From: CAVSZB01 sp964420395
GTDB taxonomy: Bacteria > Krumholzibacteriota > Krumholzibacteriia > LZORAL124-64-63
Direction: 5' to 3'
DNA: 27,029 nucleotides
NCBI GenBank assembly: GCA_964420395.1
Contig: CAYQTJ010000028.1
Coordinates: 1-27,029 of the forward strand
The stretch's first letter is position 1. The number at the start of each line of letters is the position of its first letter. This document shows positions 22,502 to 27,029 of this stretch, in pieces. The notes under the pieces were generated by a model. The model was given only the letters and a program-made list of their open reading frames with translations, was not told the origin of the DNA and searched no databases. The position numbers were made by a program, and so were the translations under genes.

Positions 22502-22996
22502 ATGGGCATCGTGCTGGCGAGGATCGACGACCGCTTCATCCACGGCCAGGTCACGGTCGGCTGGAGCCAGAAGCTCAGGCCCCACCGCATCGTGCTCTGC
22601 AACGACGAGATCGCCGCCGATCCCTGGCAGAGCCGCGTCTACCGCAGCTCCGTGCCGCCGCGCATCGCGGTCGAGATCCTCTCCCCCGCCGCCACGATCG
22701 ACGCGCTCGCCGGCAGCCCGCCGGGCGAGCGGGTGATCCTCCTGGCCGGGGACCCTCTCGACATGCACGACCTGCTGACGCGCGGCCTGGCGCTGGGCGA
22801 GGTCAATGTCGGCGGCATGCACTGGGTCAAGGGCAAGGAGGAGATGCTGCCCTACGTCTACGTCAACCGCACCGATCTCGACGTCTTCCGCGCCTTCCTG
22901 GGGCGGGGGGTGCGGCTGTCGGCGCGCCCGGTGCCGGGGGCCCGCGAGACGGAGATCGACCTGCCGCTGATCGCCGCGCTGGAGGAGCGGCTGTGA
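22502..22996 (+). CDS. PTS EIIB component, mannose/fructose/sorbose family
   Basis: Passes phosphate from EIIA to the sugar. 164 residues. RIDDRFIHGQVTVGW carries the phosphorylated His14. The later VNVGGMHW segment and ERVILLAGDPLDMHDLL match the family fold. Its last bases overlap the GTG of the EIIC gene. Length is normal. Confidence 0.94.
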   Translation: MGIVLARIDDRFIHGQVTVGWSQKLRPHRIVLCNDEIAADPWQSRVYRSSVPPRIAVEILSPAATIDALAGSPPGERVILLAGDPLDMHDLLTRGLALGEVNVGGMHWVKGKEEMLPYVYVNRTDLDVFRAFLGRGVRLSARPVPGARETEIDLPLIAALEERL

Positions 22997-23769
22997 CCCC
23001 CCCGGTGCCGGCGGACGCGGTGCTGGCCGCCGCGGCCGGCGCGGGGCTGCTCGCGCTGCCGTGGCTGCCGGTGGGACTGCTGGCGCTCCTGGCGACGGTG
23101 CTCAGCCTCGACGAAACGGCGCTCGCGCAGACCTGGCTCAGCCAGCCGTTGCCGGCCGGCCTGATCGCGGGGGCCCTCTGCGGCGACGCCGCCACCGGGC
23201 TCGCGGTCGGGCTGCCATTCCAGCTCGTCACGCTGGCGAATCTACCGGTCGGCCAGACCTTCACCGGCGAGAAGGTGGCGGCGATCGTGGCCGGCGTCGG
23301 GGGGGCGGTCCTGACCGGGCAGCCCCTGCCGCAGCTGGCGCGCCAGGCGCCCGAGGCGGCGGCGGGAGCCCTGGGCTGGACGCTGGTGGCGGTCTGCCTG
23401 TTCAGCCTCGCCGGGCACCGGATCGTCCAGTTCGAGCGGTCCACCCATTTCCTCTGGATGCTCGAGGGGCACCGCACGCTCTGGGACGGCCGGACCCAAC
23501 GGCTGGACCGGTTGCAGGCACGGTGCCTGGCCGCCACGGCGCTGCGCGGGCTGGTGCTCTGCCTGCTCTGGCTGACCCTGATGGTCGGCTTCTGGATGCC
23601 GCTCTACGCCCTGCTGCCGGCCCGGCTGGTGCGGGCGCTGGCGCTCCTACCGCTGCTGTCGCCCCCGCTGGCGGTGGCCGCGCTGGGTGAACTGTACGGG
23701 TGGCGCAACGCCTGGCGCTGGATCGCGGGGGGCCTGGCCGCCGCCATCCTGCTGGCCTGGCGGCTGTGA
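22993..23769 (+). CDS. PTS EIIC component, mannose family (membrane channel)
   Basis: Multi-span permease of 258 residues. The LSQPLPAGLIAGALCGDAAT stretch plus GLAVGLPFQLVTLANLPVGQ is the conserved QPxxxG...GD signature of mannose-type EIIC. Hydrophobic segments are visible across 8-40, 55-75, 85-110, 130-145, 178-215 and 235-258. GTG 22993 overlaps the EIIB stop. The sequence is more Ala/Leu-rich and less conserved than its neighbours, which is normal for this subunit. Sugar specificity cannot be read. Confidence 0.88.
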   Translation: MTPPVPADAVLAAAAGAGLLALPWLPVGLLALLATVLSLDETALAQTWLSQPLPAGLIAGALCGDAATGLAVGLPFQLVTLANLPVGQTFTGEKVAAIVAGVGGAVLTGQPLPQLARQAPEAAAGALGWTLVAVCLFSLAGHRIVQFERSTHFLWMLEGHRTLWDGRTQRLDRLQARCLAATALRGLVLCLLWLTLMVGFWMPLYALLPARLVRALALLPLLSPPLAVAALGELYGWRNAWRWIAGGLAAAILLAWRL

Positions 23770-23783
23770 AGGGGGCGGGAGCG

Positions 23784-24563
23784 ATGCCGACTCGCCGCGT
23801 GACGCCGCCACCGGTCGACCTGCCGCCGCGGCGACTGCTGTGGCAGGTCTGGCTGCGGGCGCTCGCCCTCCAGGCGGCCTGGAATCCCCAGCGCATGCAG
23901 AATCTCGGCCTCGTCACGGCGCTGGCGCCGTGGCTGCGGGCGCGCGCGCCCGCCGTGCCGATCGTCCGCCGCATCTGTCGCCGGCACTACGAGTTCTTCA
24001 ACACGAATCCGTATTTCGCCAACTTCATCATTGGCGGGCTGATGCGGCTGGAGGATGAGAATTTGCGCGAAGGAGGCCGGGGGGCCCGGCAGGTGGTGGC
24101 GTTCCGCACCTCCGTGGCCCGCGCCTTCGCCTCCCTCGGCGACCAGCTGTTCTGGCTGGGGCTGCAGCCCTCGGTGCTCCTGGCGGCGTTGGTCCTGGCC
24201 TGGGCCGGCCGTCCGTGGCTCGGAGTGGGGCTGATCGGCCTGCTGGCGCTCGCCCAGCTGTGGCTCCGCTGGCAGGCCCTGGGCACCGGCTACCGCCTGG
24301 GGCTCGACATCGTCGAACTGCTCTCGCGGCCGGCGTGGCACCGCCTGATCCGGGCCAGCAAACGGTCCGGGATGGTTCTGGCCGGAATCCTGGCCGGGGT
24401 GTATCTTGAGGCGCTGGCCGAAACGTCCCCCGGCGGCGTCCGGGCCGCGCTCTGGAGCGTCGGCGCGGGGGGAGTGTGCGGGATCCTGCTGCACCGGCGC
24501 CTGCCGGGGGAATTGGTCTTCCTCCTGGGAATCCCCCTTGCCCTGGTTCTGGCGGTTCTTTAG
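23784..24563 (+). CDS. PTS EIID component, mannose family
   Basis: Membrane partner of EIIC, 259 residues. AWNPQRMQNLGLVTAL, EFFNTNPYFANFIIGGLMRLED and GDQLFWLGLQPSVLL are the standard EIID landmarks (RMQ.LG, FFNTxP, GDxLFW). C-terminal membrane helices end in LGIPLALVLAVL. ATG 23784 is preferred; GTG 23766, which overlaps the EIIC stop, is in frame and would add six residues. Neither has an ideal ribosome site. HPr follows after 54 bases. Confidence 0.93.
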   Translation: MPTRRVTPPPVDLPPRRLLWQVWLRALALQAAWNPQRMQNLGLVTALAPWLRARAPAVPIVRRICRRHYEFFNTNPYFANFIIGGLMRLEDENLREGGRGARQVVAFRTSVARAFASLGDQLFWLGLQPSVLLAALVLAWAGRPWLGVGLIGLLALAQLWLRWQALGTGYRLGLDIVELLSRPAWHRLIRASKRSGMVLAGILAGVYLEALAETSPGGVRAALWSVGAGGVCGILLHRRLPGELVFLLGIPLALVLAVL

Positions 24564-24617
24564 TGTTCCTGCGTTTGCGGCGCTCGGCCACGCGTCGTCG
24601 GGGAGAGGAACGGTCCT

Positions 24618-24896
24618 TTGAAAGCCACCACTGCCACTGTCTCCGACCCGGTCGGCTTCCACCTGCGCGCCGCGGGCCGTATCGTCAAGCTTACCAAGCG
24701 GTTCTCGGCCGAGGTGACGATCCGTTACAACGGGAGGGCCGCCAACGCCAAGAGCATCATGGGCCTGGCCAGCCTGGCGGCGGAGTGCGGCAGTCGGGTC
24801 GACATCGAGGCGGACGGGCCCGACGAAGGCGAGGCTCTCGAGGCGCTCGTCCAACTCATCGCCATCGAACTCGCCCACCCCGAGCAGGAACCGTGA
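24618..24896 (+). CDS. ptsH: Phosphocarrier protein HPr
   Basis: Carries phosphate from EI to EIIA. 92 residues starting at TTG 24618, with AGAGG nine bases upstream. VGFHLRAAG holds the active His15 and Arg17; most HPr proteins read HARPA here, so Ala16 is Leu and Pro18 is Ala. Ser46 in NAKSIMGLASL is the HprK target and sits at exactly the canonical position. Four bases separate it from ptsI. Confidence 0.95.
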   Translation: MKATTATVSDPVGFHLRAAGRIVKLTKRFSAEVTIRYNGRAANAKSIMGLASLAAECGSRVDIEADGPDEGEALEALVQLIAIELAHPEQEP

Positions 24897-24900
24897 CCTG

Positions 24901-26655
24901 ATGCGGACTCTCCGCGGCATCGCCGCCTCGCCCGGTCACGCCGTCGGGCCGGTCCACCGGATCGTCAAGCGCCCCCCCGAGTTGCCGTGCCGCACGGTGG
25001 CCGCCGCCGACGTCGAGGCGGAGGTGGACCGCTTCCGGGCCGCCGTCGGTCGGGCGCGGGCGGAGATCCGGGTCCTCATGGAGAAGCTCGAACGGGAGCT
25101 GGGGCCGTCCGAGGCGCGGATCCTCGGCAGCCATCTGCTCATCCTCGAGGACGAACTGACCTGGGACCGCACGATCGCGCGCATTCGCGAGGAGCGTCTC
25201 GGCGCCGAGCAGGCGTTCAGCCGCGCCTGCGCCGACATCGCGGTCCAGCTGCGCGACACGGACGCCGTCTTCCGCGAGCGGGTGGTCGACCTGCGGGACG
25301 TGGAGGAGCGGGTCCTGCGCGCCCTGACCGGCGAAACCGCGTCGCGCGTGTCGCCGCCGGCGGAGCCGAGCGTCGTGGCGGCGCCCGACCTGACTCCGTC
25401 GGACACCGCCGCGCTCGGCCGGCGCAACGTGCTCGCCTTCCTGATGGACGAGGGGAGCCAGACGAGCCACGTCGCGATCCTGGCCCGCTCGCTCGGCGTG
25501 CCGGCCGTGGTCGGCCTGGGCGATGTCGTGGCGGGCCTGACCGACGGCACGCTGGCGGCGGTGGATGGCGACGCGGGAGAGGTCGTGCTCGACCCCGATC
25601 CGGAGGTCGCGGAGCGGTGCCGCCAGCTGGGGCGCGAGCAGCAGCGGGTGGACCTGCGCCTGGCCGGCCTGCGCGAGGCGCCGGCCGTCACCCCCGACGG
25701 CCGCCGGGTGCAGCTGCTGGCCAACGTGGAGTTGCCGGAGGAGGCGGACGAGGCGCTGGCGAGGGGGGCCGAGGGGATCGGGCTCCTGCGCACGGAGTAC
25801 CTCTATTTTCGCCACCAGGACATCCCGGGCGAGGAGGAGCAGGTCGAGGCGTACGCGGACGTGCTGCGGCGCATGGGCGGCCGGCCGGTCGTGATGCGCA
25901 CCCTCGACGTCGGGGGCGACAAGGTGTCGCGCTACCTCGGCGCCAAGCGGGAATACAATCCGTTCCTCGGCTGGCGCGGCATCCGGTTCTGCCTGACGAA
26001 CCGCACCCTGTTCAAGACGCAGATCCGCGCCATGTACCGGGCCGCGGCGCAGGGGCCGGCCCGGCTGATGTTCCCCATGGTGACGGGGCTCGAGGAGCTG
26101 CGCGCCGCCCGCGAGCTCTGCGCCGAATGCCTCGACGAACTGGCCCGCGAGGGTCGGCCGCACGCCGCCGACACGCCGGTCGGCATCATGATCGAGACCC
26201 CTGCCGCCGCCGTCATCGCCGACCTGCTGGCCCGGGAATGCGACTTCTTCAGCCTCGGCACCAACGATCTCATCCAGTACACGCTGGCCATGGACCGCAC
26301 CAACAGCCGCGTCGCCTACCTCTACCAGCCGCTGCACCCGGCCGTGCTGCGCACGCTGCGGGCGGTGGTGCAGGCGGCCGCCGCGGCGGGCATCCCGGCC
26401 GGCCTCTGCGGCGAGATGGGCGCCGAGACCCGATATGCCGAGGTCCTGCTCGGGCTCGGATTCGACGAGATCAGCCTGCACGGGGCGGCCCTGCCGAAGA
26501 TCAAGCAGGTCATCCGCTGGACCCCCTACGCGGAGGCGCAGGCGCTCGTGGCGGAGCTGGCCGACCTCGGCACGGCGGCGGAGGCGGCCGCCCACCTGGC
26601 GGACTACATCGAGCGCAAGAAGCGGCTGCGGCACTACGGGGAGGACCAGGCATGA
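24901..26655 (+). CDS. ptsI: Phosphoenolpyruvate-protein phosphotransferase (Enzyme I)
   Basis: First enzyme of the PTS: autophosphorylates from phosphoenolpyruvate and passes phosphate to HPr. 584 residues. HPr-binding and phosphohistidine domains at 1-230, with His190 in GSQTSHVAILARSLGVPAVVG (E. coli His189). The PEP-binding barrel at about 255-575 shows GLLRTEYLYF, RTLDVGGDK, MFPMVT, GIMIETPAA, FFSLGTNDLIQYTLAMDR and the active Cys503 in GLCGEM. All catalytic motifs are intact. The stop overlaps the start of the isomerase gene (ATGA). Confidence 0.98.
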   Translation: MRTLRGIAASPGHAVGPVHRIVKRPPELPCRTVAAADVEAEVDRFRAAVGRARAEIRVLMEKLERELGPSEARILGSHLLILEDELTWDRTIARIREERLGAEQAFSRACADIAVQLRDTDAVFRERVVDLRDVEERVLRALTGETASRVSPPAEPSVVAAPDLTPSDTAALGRRNVLAFLMDEGSQTSHVAILARSLGVPAVVGLGDVVAGLTDGTLAAVDGDAGEVVLDPDPEVAERCRQLGREQQRVDLRLAGLREAPAVTPDGRRVQLLANVELPEEADEALARGAEGIGLLRTEYLYFRHQDIPGEEEQVEAYADVLRRMGGRPVVMRTLDVGGDKVSRYLGAKREYNPFLGWRGIRFCLTNRTLFKTQIRAMYRAAAQGPARLMFPMVTGLEELRAARELCAECLDELAREGRPHAADTPVGIMIETPAAAVIADLLARECDFFSLGTNDLIQYTLAMDRTNSRVAYLYQPLHPAVLRTLRAVVQAAAAAGIPAGLCGEMGAETRYAEVLLGLGFDEISLHGAALPKIKQVIRWTPYAEAQALVAELADLGTAAEAAAHLADYIERKKRLRHYGEDQA

Positions 26656-27029
26656 GCGCACTGCCCGGCGGCGGGGGGGGCATGCTGCCGCTCGTGGCGG
26701 CGATGCCGGACCATCTGGCGGCCAGCGAGCGGCTGCCGGGCCTCGACTCGGTGCAGGCGTCCGGCGGACCCGTCCGGCGGGTCCTGCTGTGCGGACTCGG
26801 GGGATCGGCCGTGGCGGGCGACCTGGTGCGGCCGCTCGTGACCGCCGCCGGCGCGCAACTGACGGTGTGGCGCGACTACGAGACGCCGGCCTGGGCCGGT
26901 CACGACACCCTGGTCGTCCTGAGCAGCTACTCCGGCGACACCGAGGAGACCCTGGCGGCGGCGCGCCGCGTCCTGGCGGCCGGCCTGCCGGCCCTTGCGA
27001 TCACCTCCGGCGGTGCCCTCCTGGCCCTG
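26652..27029 (+). CDS. Bifunctional phosphoglucose/phosphomannose isomerase, N-terminal part (cut by window end)
   Basis: Only the first 126 residues are in the window. The SIS fold is clear: LLCGLGGSAVAGDLVRPL and VLSSYSGDTEETLAAARR are the sugar-phosphate-binding signatures of the bacterial PGI/PMI family (crenarchaeal-like), which interconverts glucose 6-phosphate or mannose 6-phosphate with fructose 6-phosphate. GGGGAGG lies seven bases before ATG 26652, and that ATG overlaps the ptsI stop. An eight-G run (26673-26680) interrupts the first codons, followed by an in-frame ATG at 26682 that could be an alternative start. Cotranscription with ptsI suggests that it processes the sugar phosphates made by this PTS. 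Confidence 0.85.
   Translation, partial: MSALPGGGGGMLPLVAAMPDHLAASERLPGLDSVQASGGPVRRVLLCGLGGSAVAGDLVRPLVTAAGAQLTVWRDYETPAWAGHDTLVVLSSYSGDTEETLAAARRVLAAGLPALAITSGGALLAL

Noticed and set aside
19933..22602. 889-residue minus-strand frame across hpf, hprK and EIIA
   Set aside because: Shadow frame caused by high GC; it crosses three well-supported genes.
24306..24335. TGGCAC in the EIID gene as a second sigma-54 site
   Set aside because: The base pair ten positions after GG is not GC.
1..27029. tRNA genes, rRNA, CRISPR arrays, insertion sequences, phage genes, long direct repeats
   Set aside because: None seen on reading both strands; gene order and composition are uniform and housekeeping in character.

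Overview
The window is a very GC-rich (about 70% by eye), densely coded bacterial chromosome segment. It holds 27 complete genes and 2 genes cut by, or probably cut by, the window edges. I see no tRNA, rRNA, insertion sequence, phage or CRISPR material. A complete Kdo pathway, a lipid A-type acyltransferase, Lnt and LptB/LptC indicate a diderm with LPS. A secreted metalloprotease ending in a FlgD-like (T9SS type A-like) C-terminal domain, NfnAB, HPr kinase and a mannose-type PTS fit an uncultured lineage of the Krumholzibacteriota/Eisenbacteria/FCB-neighbour kind better than a proteobacterium. That placement is inference only.

Layout: (1) 1-3349: end of a sigma-54 activator, convergent with a two-gene operon for a small secreted protein and a PA-domain zinc metalloprotease. 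(2) 3523-6280: lnt, a zinc-ribbon Nudix hydrolase and purN, with start and stop codons overlapping. (3) 6327-8668 on the minus strand: nfnA-nfnB, a flavin-based bifurcating ferredoxin:NADP+ oxidoreductase. (4) 8669-9129: the only long gene-free stretch, rich in inverted repeats and ending in a probable folE promoter. (5) folE and trxB, convergent. (6) rplU-rpmA with a clear sigma-70 promoter and a terminator-like palindrome. (7) 11617-18904: kdsB-pyrG-kdsA-kdsC-kdsD-acyltransferase-lptC-lptB, nearly all with overlapping or touching ends. This run makes Kdo, activates it with CTP and handles LPS acylation and export. (8) 18947-22065: rpoN, long-form hpf and hprK. (9) 22081-27029: PTS EIIA, EIIB, EIIC and EIID of the mannose family, HPr, EI and the start of a phosphoglucose/phosphomannose isomerase.

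The genes interlock. HprK can phosphorylate HPr on Ser46, and EI phosphorylates it on His15. The EII set would deliver hexose phosphate to the isomerase next to ptsI. RpoN lies downstream of a sequence that closely matches a sigma-54 promoter (16594-16609), so the LPS-export/rpoN block may be partly controlled by its own sigma factor. The least explained items are the structured 8778-9059 gap, the internal sigma-54-like site, the absence of lptA and rapZ from their customary places, and the small secreted partner of the metalloprotease. I do not see a convincing wholly new system; the gene content is mostly recognisable housekeeping.
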